DNA of 64,000 bases from Leucobacter chromiisoli (GTDB lineage Bacteria; Actinomycetota; Actinomycetes; Actinomycetales; Microbacteriaceae), in contig NZ_JAEHOH010000011.1 in NCBI RefSeq assembly GCF_016522505.1, positions 1 to 64,000 of the forward strand. The letters are read 5' to 3'. The position numbers and the translations under genes are program-made. The notes under the pieces are model-generated. The model searched no databases. It was not told the origin of the DNA and worked only from the letters and a program-made list of their open reading frames with translations. Position 1 is the stretch's first letter. Every line of letters begins with the position of its first letter. Below are positions 18,324-26,656 of the stretch, piece by piece.

Positions 18324-18683
18324 ATGGCCGAACGCACGCTCCGAGGCGCACGCATCGGCTCGACCAGCCTGCAGGGCGACGAGGGCATCGAGCTCTCGCC
18401 CCGGCAGCGCGTCGAGTACCTCACCGAGAAGGGCCGGCGATTCACCGTCATGTTCGACGGCGACGCCGAGCCGCCGCCCGAGTGGACGGACCAGCGCACC
18501 GGCGAGCTCGGCTTCCTCGACGACGAGGCCGGCCGCACGGCCCGCGCCGAATTCGAGGAGAAGGAGTCGACGCAGCGCACCCACTGGGACATGCTCATCG
18601 AGCGGCGCAGCCGTGAGGAGCTCGAGGAGCTGCTCGAGGAGCGGCTCCGGCTGCTCAGGGAGCGTCGCGGCGGGAAGAAGTAG
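18324..18683 (+). CDS. rbpA: RNA polymerase-binding protein RbpA
   Basis: This actinobacterial general transcription factor binds the primary sigma factor and RNA polymerase and stabilises open promoter complexes. It has 119 residues. Marks are the N-terminal tail and core (MAERTLRGARIGSTSLQGDE, then LSPRQRVEY) and the C-terminal sigma-interacting helix THWDMLIERRSREELEELLE, which is nearly the same as in mycobacteria. No cysteine is present, so the zinc site of the Streptomyces form is absent, as in other RbpA proteins with a non-metal fold. The ATG has GAGGAGG in front at good spacing. Confidence 0.96.
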   Translation: MAERTLRGARIGSTSLQGDEGIELSPRQRVEYLTEKGRRFTVMFDGDAEPPPEWTDQRTGELGFLDDEAGRTARAEFEEKESTQRTHWDMLIERRSREELEELLEERLRLLRERRGGKK

Positions 18684-18695
18684 GCCCGCACGCGC

Positions 18696-20390
18696 TCACG
18701 CGGCCGCGCGGCCCGCCCGTCGGGCGACGAGCAGTGCGCCGGCGCCGGCACCGGCGAGGCCCAGGACGATCCACCCGCCGGCGACGGCCGCGCCGAATCG
18801 CAGAGCGGGCGTCTCCCCCGCCGCCAACGGCACATCGGCCACCATGGCATCGGCGGTGTAGGGCTCGAGGCGATCGAGATCGGAGCCGTCCGGGGAGACG
18901 ATGGCGCTCGTGCCGACGGTCGAGACGTTCACGACCGACCGGCCCATCTCGATCGCGCGCAGCCGGGCGATGTGCAGCTGCTGCGCGCTCTCGTCCGTGC
19001 GTCCGAAGTCGGCATTGTTCGTCTGGGCGAAGACGACCTCCGCGCCGTCCCGCTGCATCGCCACCGCGTGATCGTCGAAGATGATGTCGAAGCAGATGGC
19101 GATGCCCGCGCGCACGCTCGCCGGGGTTCCCGGCTCGGCGCCTCCGGTCGTCAGCGGCACGTCGAACGCGGCCGGGCGCGTGCCTGCGGCGTACTCGAGC
19201 TGCACGAGGTCGATGAGGTCGGGGACGATGGCGTGGTAGAAGTCGCGGTGCGGCATGTACTCGGCGAAGGGCACGGGCCTCCGCTTGTCGTACCGCTCCC
19301 CCTCGTCGCCTCGCGGCCCCCACACGAGGGAGCTGTTCGTGTAGCTGCCGTCGGGGTCGCGCAGAATCGACCCCACGACGATCGGCGCGTCCGCCCGCTT
19401 CGCGAGCCGTGCGACGCGGAAATCGTTGAGCACGGTTCCGGGCAGATCGAACTCGCCGCTGTTCTCCGGCCACACGATCACGTCGACCCGGTCGCCCGAC
19501 TCCTCCAGCCGGTCGAGCAACTCTCGCGTGGCGTCGATGTGGGTGCGGATCACGTCGCCCGACTCGCGATCGTCGAAGATGCCGGCCTTGGCATTGCCCT
19601 GCACGGCGGCGACCCGCAGCGTGCCGGTGCGCTCGAGCGGCGCGGCGGGCACGAGCGCGAGCAGGGTCAGCACGACGAGGGCGCCTGCGACGGCGGGCGC
19701 GGCGCTCCGGACCCGCGCGTCCGACCGCCCGCGAGCGGAGAACCACACCGCCACGGGCACGGCGCAGGCGAGCGCCAGCATCCCAGAGAGCCCGGCGAAG
19801 CCGGTCCAGGAGACGAGCTGGGCGAGCGGTCCGTCGGCCTGCGTGTGCGCGAGGCGGCCCCAGGCGAAGCCGCCGTACGGCCACGTCGACTGCAGCTGCT
19901 CGCGCACGACCCACAGTCCCGCCGCCGCCAGGCTCTGCGCCGCGACCCCGGCGGCGACCGCGCGGTCGCCCCCGCGGCGGGCCAGGGCCGAGAGGCCGCG
20001 CGTCGCGATCGCCGCGAGCAGACCGAACAGGGTGAACCAGACGACCATCATGCAGCTGAGCGCCAGCCACGGGATCGGGCCCAGGTAGAGCGTCAGCCAC
20101 GAGATGTGCGGCAGCCAGAAGGCCGCTCCCGCGACGGCGCCGGCCGCGGCCCCGGCGCCGGGGCGCTGCTGCCAGACGGCGGCGAGCACGAGCGCCGCGC
20201 CCGGGAATGCCGCGGGCCACCAGGCCACGCCCGGGCCCGAGAGGTCGAGCAGGAGGCCGCCGGCGGCCGCGGCCAGCAGGGCGAGCCACCAGCGCAGCCG
20301 CGCCGGCGCCGCGCGGCGGGCCGCCGTCTCCCCCGTCACGGTGTCAGCGGCGGCGACTTCGTCGGCGGCGGTCTCGCGGTCGGCGCTCAC
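18696..20390 (-). CDS. lnt: Apolipoprotein N-acyltransferase
   Basis: This enzyme adds the third acyl chain to lipoproteins at the outer face of the plasma membrane. It has 564 residues. About eight membrane helices occupy the first 230 residues plus one at the very C-terminus. The periplasm-side nitrilase domain (about 240-510) has the Glu-Lys-Cys triad: VIVWPENSGEF, the Lys in DKRRPVPFAEYMPHRDF, and GIAICFDIIFDD. The GTG at 20390 overlaps the helicase stop by four bases (GTGA). Substrates in this window include CtaC, the FKBP-like lipoprotein and the metal-binding lipoprotein. Confidence 0.93.
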   Translation of the reverse strand: MSADRETAADEVAAADTVTGETAARRAAPARLRWWLALLAAAAGGLLLDLSGPGVAWWPAAFPGAALVLAAVWQQRPGAGAAAGAVAGAAFWLPHISWLTLYLGPIPWLALSCMMVVWFTLFGLLAAIATRGLSALARRGGDRAVAAGVAAQSLAAAGLWVVREQLQSTWPYGGFAWGRLAHTQADGPLAQLVSWTGFAGLSGMLALACAVPVAVWFSARGRSDARVRSAAPAVAGALVVLTLLALVPAAPLERTGTLRVAAVQGNAKAGIFDDRESGDVIRTHIDATRELLDRLEESGDRVDVIVWPENSGEFDLPGTVLNDFRVARLAKRADAPIVVGSILRDPDGSYTNSSLVWGPRGDEGERYDKRRPVPFAEYMPHRDFYHAIVPDLIDLVQLEYAAGTRPAAFDVPLTTGGAEPGTPASVRAGIAICFDIIFDDHAVAMQRDGAEVVFAQTNNADFGRTDESAQQLHIARLRAIEMGRSVVNVSTVGTSAIVSPDGSDLDRLEPYTADAMVADVPLAAGETPALRFGAAVAGGWIVLGLAGAGAGALLVARRAGRAAA

Positions 20391-22681
20391 GATGTGCTCG
20401 ACGCCTCGACGATGCCGCGGCGCACCGCCCGCTTCGCATCCCTCGCGAGCCGCGAGAGGCTCTCCAGCCGTTCGGCGTCGGCCGCGTCGATCCCCGCCTC
20501 ATGCGCCCCCGCCCCGAGCTGCGACAGCTGATCGAGCAGGTCGATGGTCTGCTTCGCCCAGCGCACGAAGTCGCCCGGACCGCAGCCCGCGACCTCGAGC
20601 ACGCGCTCGAGGCTGCGCCCCGACGCCCACGCGTGCATGGCGGCGGCGAGCCCGGCGTGCGGCATCTCGGTGCGCGGCAGCCGGTGGCGGTCGGCGAGGT
20701 CGTCGAGCTCCACCCACACGTCGAGGGTCGACTCGTACACGCGCGCGAAGGCGCCCCCGGGGAGCCGGGGCTCGCCCTCGTCGTCTCGCCTCGGCTCGTA
20801 GCTGAGCGCGCAGCACAGCGCCGCGAACCCAGCCGCGTCGAGGCCGGCCCAGACGTCGCGCCGCAGGCACTCGGCGACGAGCAGATCGCGCTCGCCGTAG
20901 ATGCGGCGCAGCAGGCCGCCCCACGGCGTCACGTCGATGGCGTCCGACCCGGCCGGCGAGAGGTAGTCGAGCTCGATCAGCATCTCCACGACACGGTCGA
21001 ACGTGCGGGTGATCGTGCCCGTGCGCGAGGCGATCTGTCGACGCCCGCGCTCGATCCGGCGGCGCAGCTTCCGTGCGCGGTCCTCCCAGCGCTTCCGGTC
21101 GGAGCCCTGGGCCCGCGCGACGGCCGCCTCGTAGCCGGCGAGCGACTCCTGCTCGGCGCGCAGCTCCCGCGCCTGGTCCACCACGGCGCGATCGGCCTGG
21201 AACTGCGCGAAGGAGAGCTCGAGCGTCTCCCGCGCCCGCGTCGCGCTGAGGCGCTGCAGCAGGTTGACGGCCATGTTCGGCGTCGGCCTGAAGCTCGACC
21301 GCACGGGGAAGGCGCGCGCCCCGGCGAGCTGCGCGAGCTCCTCGACGTCGACGCCGTCGCTCCAGACGACGACCGCGTGCCCCTCGGTGTCGATGCCGCG
21401 CCGGCCGGCGCGGCCCGTCAGCTGGGTGTACTCGCCCGAGGTGAGCGGCACGCGCTCGACCCCGTTGAACTTCTCGAGGCTCTCGATGACGACGGCGCGG
21501 GCGGGCATGTTGATGCCGAGCGCGAGCGTCTCGGTGGCGAACACGAGCTTCACGAGGCGGCGCTGGAACAGCCGCTCGACCACCGTCTTGAACACCGGGA
21601 GCAGGCCGGCGTGGTGGGCGGCGATCCCCCGCTCGAGGCCGGCGATCCACTCCCGCACCCCGAGCACCCTCAGATCGTCCTCGTTCATCCCCTCGAGCGC
21701 CGCGCGCGCGACCGCCCGGATCTCGTCGCGCTCGTCGCGGGTCGTGAGGCGGATGCCCTCGAAGAGGCACTGGTTCACCGCTTGGTCGCAGCCGTTGCGG
21801 CTGAAGACGAAGACGATCGCCGGCATCAGCCCGGTCTCGTCGAGCGCGCGGGCGACATCGGCGTGCGAGATGCGCCGACCGCGCCGCTGCGGAGGCCGCC
21901 CGCGGCTCCGCTCCCGCCGCCGGTCCCGGCCGGGGCGGCCGTCGAGGGCGGAGCGCCCGCCCCGCACCGGCCCGCCCTCGAGCATGCGCAGCTCGGGGTT
22001 CACGCGCCCGCGCGACGCGAGCTCGCCATCGCCGTCCACGATGAGCGGCAGCAGCGCCTTCGACGTGAGCACGTGCTGGTAGAGGGGCACGGGCCGGTGC
22101 TCGGAGAGGATCACGTCGGTGTCGCCGCGCACCGTGTGCATCCAGTCGCCGAACTCCTCGGCGTTCGACACGGTGGCCGAGAGCGCGACGATCCTCGCGG
22201 TGCGCGGCAGGTGGAGGATGATCTCCTCCCACACCGCGCCCCGGAAGCGGTCGCCGAGGTAGTGGACCTCGTCGAGCACGACGAACGCCAGGTCCGAGAG
22301 CGCCGTCGAGTCCGCGTAGATCATGTTGCGCAGCACCTCGGTGGTCATCACCACGATCGGGGCGTCGCCGCGCACGTTCACGTCGCCGGTGAGCAGGCCC
22401 ACCTCGTCCTCGCCGTACTCCGCGCAGAGCTCGTGGAACTTCTGGTTCGACAGCGCCTTGATCGGGGCCGTGTAGAAGATGCGCGCGTCTCGCTCGCGCC
22501 GGGCCAGCACCACGGCGAACTCCGCGACGGTCGTCTTGCCGGAGCCCGTCGGCGCCGCGACGAGCACGCTCCGCCCCTCCTCGAGCCGCTCGCACGCCGT
22601 GCGCTGGAAGGCGTCGAGCGGGTAGCCGCGGCCCGCGGCGAAGTGATCGAGCGCCGGATGCGAGGAGGCCTCGCCCGTCAC
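20387..22681 (-). CDS. helY: Ski2/Mtr4-like DEAD/DEAH RNA helicase (HelY type)
   Basis: This predicted RNA helicase has 764 residues. Motif I is APTGSGKTTVAEFAV (about 40), motif II LDEVHYLGD, and motif III LSATVSN. The second RecA domain has the Ski2-family TLALGINMPARAVV and QLTGRAGRRGIDT. A long C-terminal helical part follows, as in HelY and Mtr4. It is shorter than the roughly 900 residues of mycobacterial HelY. A low-complexity Arg/Gly insert (GRPGRDRRRERSRGRPPQRR) sits between the two RecA domains. The GTG at 22681 overlaps the tatC stop by four bases. Confidence 0.93.
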   Translation of the reverse strand: MTGEASSHPALDHFAAGRGYPLDAFQRTACERLEEGRSVLVAAPTGSGKTTVAEFAVVLARRERDARIFYTAPIKALSNQKFHELCAEYGEDEVGLLTGDVNVRGDAPIVVMTTEVLRNMIYADSTALSDLAFVVLDEVHYLGDRFRGAVWEEIILHLPRTARIVALSATVSNAEEFGDWMHTVRGDTDVILSEHRPVPLYQHVLTSKALLPLIVDGDGELASRGRVNPELRMLEGGPVRGGRSALDGRPGRDRRRERSRGRPPQRRGRRISHADVARALDETGLMPAIVFVFSRNGCDQAVNQCLFEGIRLTTRDERDEIRAVARAALEGMNEDDLRVLGVREWIAGLERGIAAHHAGLLPVFKTVVERLFQRRLVKLVFATETLALGINMPARAVVIESLEKFNGVERVPLTSGEYTQLTGRAGRRGIDTEGHAVVVWSDGVDVEELAQLAGARAFPVRSSFRPTPNMAVNLLQRLSATRARETLELSFAQFQADRAVVDQARELRAEQESLAGYEAAVARAQGSDRKRWEDRARKLRRRIERGRRQIASRTGTITRTFDRVVEMLIELDYLSPAGSDAIDVTPWGGLLRRIYGERDLLVAECLRRDVWAGLDAAGFAALCCALSYEPRRDDEGEPRLPGGAFARVYESTLDVWVELDDLADRHRLPRTEMPHAGLAAAMHAWASGRSLERVLEVAGCGPGDFVRWAKQTIDLLDQLSQLGAGAHEAGIDAADAERLESLSRLARDAKRAVRRGIVEASSTS

Positions 22682-23514
22682 GTCGCGTCGCCCCTCGGGG
22701 TCGCCCCTCCGGGCCCGGGTTCGAGGTCGTAGTCGGCGAGCTCGGTCGCTCGTCGCTTGTCCGCCCGTCTGTCGTGCAGGATCGCGATCGCCACCGCGCC
22801 GAAGTAGAGCAGCACGATCGGCAGCGCCAGCAGGAACATGCTCAGCAGGTCGGCCGCAGGGGTCGCCATCGCGGCGAACAGCACGATGCACAGGATCGCG
22901 ACCCGCCAGCTCTTGAGCAGCGTCATGCCGCGCAGCACGCCGAGGAAGTTCAGCAGCACGAGGAGCACCGGCATGACGAACGCGACGCCGACGGCGAGCA
23001 GCAGCTTCACCGAGAAGTCGAGGTACTGCCGCGCGTTGATGAAGGCCGCATCCTCCTCGGGGGCGAAGCTCGTGAGCAGCCGCACGATGTTCGGGATCAC
23101 GAGCCAGCCGGCGAAGGCGCCGCCGAGGAAGAGCGGCACGGCGCTGCCGATGAAGGCGATCGCGTACCGCTTCTCCTTGCCCGTGAGACCGGGAGCCAGG
23201 AATGCCCAGATCTGATAGAGCCAGACCGGGCAGGCGATGATGATCGCGATGAACAGCGCGATCTGCAGCTTGGTGTCGAACGCGCTCGTGATGTCCTGGT
23301 AGTTGATGGTGGCGTCGCGCCCCTGCTGCTCCTGGATGTCGATCACCGGCTGGCGCAGCATGTCCCACACCCAGTCGGCCAGGAACCAGCCGGCGACGAG
23401 GCCCACGAGGATCGCGATCGCCGCGATCATCAGGCGCTTCCGCAGTTCGACGAGGTGCTCGCCCAGGCTCATCCGCCCGTCGGGGTTGCGCGTACGCCTG
23501 GTTTTCACAGCCAC
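22678..23514 (-). CDS. tatC: Sec-independent protein translocase TatC
   Basis: This twin-arginine signal receptor of the Tat export pathway is 278 residues long with six membrane helices. The N-terminal segment (RMSLGEHLVELRKRLMIAA) is the cytoplasmic signal-recognition region, and LYQIWAFLAPGLTGKEK is the conserved loop. The GTG at 23514 is the start. Many actinobacteria have tatA directly before tatC. Here only 35 bases separate pafC and tatC, so tatA must be elsewhere. It is co-transcribed with helY and lnt. Confidence 0.96.
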   Translation of the reverse strand: MAVKTRRTRNPDGRMSLGEHLVELRKRLMIAAIAILVGLVAGWFLADWVWDMLRQPVIDIQEQQGRDATINYQDITSAFDTKLQIALFIAIIIACPVWLYQIWAFLAPGLTGKEKRYAIAFIGSAVPLFLGGAFAGWLVIPNIVRLLTSFAPEEDAAFINARQYLDFSVKLLLAVGVAFVMPVLLVLLNFLGVLRGMTLLKSWRVAILCIVLFAAMATPAADLLSMFLLALPIVLLYFGAVAIAILHDRRADKRRATELADYDLEPGPGGATPRGDAT

Positions 23515-23549
23515 CCGCTCAGTCTAGACCAGCCGGGCGGGAGACGCCG

Positions 23550-24518
23550 CTACGCGTCGTACTGCGCGAGCGCACGCTCCGCCCACGTGCGCACCGCCTC
23601 GCGCGCCTCGGCCGGCTCCTCGACGATCACCTCTCCCGGAGCGTGCTGCACGAGCGCCACCGCCGTGCGCGGGTGCCCGAGCTCGACCCGCACGCTCACC
23701 CACCCGGGATCCGCGGCCCGCACGACCTGCGGGCCGAAGCCGGCGATGCGCGCGAGCGCGGTCTCGCGCACCCGGGCGAGGACGCCCGCCCGGCCCTCCG
23801 AGCGGGGCGACGGCGTCGGGTCGGGGGCGGCGGCCGGGTGATGCTCGGCGGCCTCGGCCAGCACCCGCGGGTCGGTCATCCGGTCGACCCGGAAGGTCCG
23901 CTCGCCGTCGCGATCGCGGCAGAAGGCCCGCAGGTACCACACGCCCGCGCCCTGGGAGAGGCGCAGCGGGTCGACGGTCCTGCGGGTCTCCGCGCCGAGG
24001 GCGTCGCGGTACCCGAAGGCCACCTGCCGCCCGGCGTCCATCGCCGCCACGAGCACCGGGACCCGCGCGTCCTGCGGATCGGCCGTCACCGAGATCGCGG
24101 TCGGCCGGTCGGGGGCGTCGAGGGCGGCGCCGAGCTTCGCAGCGGTGCGCCTGGCGATCTCCGCGTCGGCCTCGGGCAGCATGGCCGTGAGCGACTGCAG
24201 CCCGGCGATCAGCGCCGCCGTCTCGGCCGGCGCGAACCTCGGCGCGTCGTCGACCGCGACGATGCGGGTGAGGCTCACGACGTCGTGATCCTCGAGCGCC
24301 GACCAGTCGATGTCGAAGAGGTCCTCGTGCTGATAGCTCAGCGTCTCGCCGGGAACCCCCGCGGTGCCGAGGAAGCGCACGAGCCCGCGCAGCTGCTCCG
24401 CGTCGACGTCGAACGCCTCCGCGAGCTCGGCGAGGGGCGTGGGGCCGTGCTCGTCGAGGTACGGCACCAGGGCGAGCAGCAGCACGACCCGGTCCGCCGT
24501 GGTGAGGTCGTCACGCAC
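23550..24518 (-). CDS. pafC: WYL-domain regulator PafC
   Basis: This is the second subunit of the PafBC activator of DNA-damage genes. It has 322 residues. It begins with a winged helix-turn-helix (about 7-60, LALVPYLDEHG and EAFDVDAEQLRGLVRFLGT), and the WYL domain has the signature VWYLRAFCRDRDGERTFRVD near 215. A C-terminal WCX extension follows. The GTG at 24518 overlaps the pafB stop by eight bases. In mycobacteria PafB and PafC act together; the same order here supports that. Confidence 0.9.
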   Translation of the reverse strand: MRDDLTTADRVVLLLALVPYLDEHGPTPLAELAEAFDVDAEQLRGLVRFLGTAGVPGETLSYQHEDLFDIDWSALEDHDVVSLTRIVAVDDAPRFAPAETAALIAGLQSLTAMLPEADAEIARRTAAKLGAALDAPDRPTAISVTADPQDARVPVLVAAMDAGRQVAFGYRDALGAETRRTVDPLRLSQGAGVWYLRAFCRDRDGERTFRVDRMTDPRVLAEAAEHHPAAAPDPTPSPRSEGRAGVLARVRETALARIAGFGPQVVRAADPGWVSVRVELGHPRTAVALVQHAPGEVIVEEPAEAREAVRTWAERALAQYDA

Positions 24519-25581
24519 GATGCTCCTCCCCCGGGGCGCTCGTCCGCGCCGATCCGCCCGTGCCGCCCGCCTCCTCGGCCTCCCGCCGGTGCCGCTCGGC
24601 GATGGAGCGCAGCCGGTCGATCACCGCGGCGCGCAGCGGCTCGGGATCGAGCACCGTCACGTCGCCGCCGTAGCCCGCCAGCTCGTCGGCCAGCGCGTGC
24701 TCGTAGTAGTCGAGCGTGCCGAGGACGATCCGTCCGCCCTCGGAGACCTCGACGGCTCGGGGCACGAGCCGGGCCTCGGCGACGGTCCCGGGCAGCACCC
24801 GCACGACGGCGAGCTGCTCCCGCTCCCGGCGGAGGAGCTCGGCGACCACCTCGTCGGCGCCGCGCAGCAGCCCGGGATCGTAGCGCCGCGAGGTCGGTCT
24901 CACCTCGCCGACGATCCTGGAGAGCAGGAACACCCGATCGGCGTCGCGGTCGAGATCGTGCGCGATCAGGTGCCAGCGCCCGTCGGCGCGGTGCAGGCGC
25001 AGGGGCGCGACCGTGCGCGCGAGCGGGACGTCCCGACCGGGCATCAGGTAGTCGAAGCGGGTCACCCGGCCCTCGTCGATCGCCCGCCGGAGCGCGGGCG
25101 CCGCTGGATCGGTGATCTCGATGCGCGGTGCGACCCCGAGGTGCTGCACGTCGAGTCCGGCGCCGAGCGCCTCGAGCTTCATGGTCGCCCGCCGCGCCTC
25201 GGCGGTCAGGCTCCCCTCCCGCCACGCGAGCGCAGCGAGGCGCAGCAGCGTGAGCTCGCGCTCGGTGAAGCGGAGGCCGCTCGGGATCTGCAGCCGCTCC
25301 TTCGAGATGCGGTACCTCGTCAGCTGGGTGTTCCCGGGCTCCAGCGGGGAGTCCAGCGTGTCGATCGGGATCCCGAGGCTGCGCAGCTGATCCTTGTCGC
25401 GCTCGAACTGCCGCTCGAGCGCGACCATCTTCTCTCCGTGCCTGAACCGGTCGGAGTACCCGTAGACGCTCGAGAGCAGGCCGCGCTTCGTGACGCCCTC
25501 CGGGCTCGCCACCAGTGCGAGCACGAGGCTGAAGACCCGTTGCTCGCCCGGAACCGTGCTCCGTGTCGCGGCTGCCGCCAC
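24511..25581 (-). CDS. pafB: WYL-domain regulator PafB
   Basis: This is the partner subunit of PafC, with 356 residues. An N-terminal HTH domain (about 14-75) is followed by the WYL domain, where the motif reads WHLIAHDLDRDADRVFLLSR, that is WHL in place of WYL, and then a WCX domain. The GTG at 25581 follows AAGGAG at normal spacing. It starts 40 bases after the FKBP-like lipoprotein gene, and the set continues to pafC-tatC-helY-lnt. Confidence 0.9.
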   Translation of the reverse strand: MAAAATRSTVPGEQRVFSLVLALVASPEGVTKRGLLSSVYGYSDRFRHGEKMVALERQFERDKDQLRSLGIPIDTLDSPLEPGNTQLTRYRISKERLQIPSGLRFTERELTLLRLAALAWREGSLTAEARRATMKLEALGAGLDVQHLGVAPRIEITDPAAPALRRAIDEGRVTRFDYLMPGRDVPLARTVAPLRLHRADGRWHLIAHDLDRDADRVFLLSRIVGEVRPTSRRYDPGLLRGADEVVAELLRREREQLAVVRVLPGTVAEARLVPRAVEVSEGGRIVLGTLDYYEHALADELAGYGGDVTVLDPEPLRAAVIDRLRSIAERHRREAEEAGGTGGSARTSAPGEEHRA

Positions 25582-25621
25582 CGATCTCCTTCAGTTCTGC
25601 AGAGGTGGGCCCTCTGGTCCG

Positions 25622-26569
25622 TCAGCCGATGCCGAGGATGTTGACGACGCTGACCCGCGATCCCTGCTCGTCGTTCTCGACGACCACGACCTGCGAGCCG
25701 ACCTTCTTGCCCGTGATCTCGTCGCGGAAGGTCACGCCCGACTGCCCCATCTGGTCCTCGGTGTAGAGGGGGCGAGGCGTACCGCTCTCCCAGGAGTTGA
25801 AGGGCTGGCCCGTCGCGGGGTCGGTGGCGACGGCGCCGGTCTCGGCGTCCACCACGAGCACGTCGGCGATGACCGAGTCGTCGGCGCGGACCTCGGGTCC
25901 GTCGCCCGCGATGCGCGTCGCGGAGTGCTTGCCCGCGGGCAGATCGCGCGGCGGCAGCACCACGCCGGGCTGCCCGCTGTCGTCGGTCACCACCGCGGGG
26001 AAGCCCGACGGCAGGCCCTTCGCCCGCCCGTCGATCTCCGGCTCGCTCAGCGCCACGACGTCGACGACCGAGACGAGGGACGCGCCCTCGCTGAGGCCGA
26101 ACTGCGCGCCCATCTGGGCGCTGTCCTCGGGTGACATCGCGACGACGACGCGGTCGCCGGGCGCCGCGCAGCGCACGGCCTCGCCGATCGGGTTCGGCAC
26201 GTCGCGATCCACCAGCACGAAGCTCGCGCCGCGCTCGGCGTCGCGGCCGATCGCCTCGTCGAGCAGCTCCCCGCTCTTCGAGTCGAAGAACGCGAGGTTG
26301 ATGGTGGCGAGGGAGCCCTCGGTCGCGACGGCGCTGCGATCCTCGCCCTCGGAGACGACGGTGCGCTGCCAGTTCGTGATCACCATGTCGTCGGGGATCG
26401 TCACCTCGGGCGTCGCGCCGACCTCGCCGAGCACGGTCACGTTGTCGCTCAGCGCGCCGGGCTCCAGCGTCGGCGCGCAGCTCTCGGCCGGGGTGGCTGA
26501 GCTGCAAGCGGTGGCCCCGCCCAGCAGCAGTGCAATCGCAGCGGTGGCGGGCACGATTCGACGTCGCAT
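25622..26569 (-). CDS. Lipoprotein with FKBP-like domains
   Basis: This 315-residue exported lipoprotein starts with MRRRIVPATAAIALLLGG and has a lipobox ending at the Cys of ATACSS (Cys22). The body resembles two FKBP-type peptidyl-prolyl isomerase halves: TEGSLATINLAFFDSKSGELLD, of which the aspartate-rich active-site pattern is poorly kept, and a C-terminal SWESGTPRPLYTEDQMGQ stretch leading to QVVVVENDEQGSRVSVVNILGIG, where the final isoleucine-glycine end is typical of FKBP. Activity is uncertain since key aromatic residues are hard to find. Position before pafBC is common in actinobacteria. GAGAGG precedes the ATG. Confidence 0.75.
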   Translation of the reverse strand: MRRRIVPATAAIALLLGGATACSSATPAESCAPTLEPGALSDNVTVLGEVGATPEVTIPDDMVITNWQRTVVSEGEDRSAVATEGSLATINLAFFDSKSGELLDEAIGRDAERGASFVLVDRDVPNPIGEAVRCAAPGDRVVVAMSPEDSAQMGAQFGLSEGASLVSVVDVVALSEPEIDGRAKGLPSGFPAVVTDDSGQPGVVLPPRDLPAGKHSATRIAGDGPEVRADDSVIADVLVVDAETGAVATDPATGQPFNSWESGTPRPLYTEDQMGQSGVTFRDEITGKKVGSQVVVVENDEQGSRVSVVNILGIG

Positions 26570-26656
26570 GTGAACCTCTCGCGTGAGTGTAAGAACCCGG
26601 CTATCCTATCCGCGCGCGGGCGCCCACGGCAAAGCTCGGGCGCACGCGCCGCGGCG

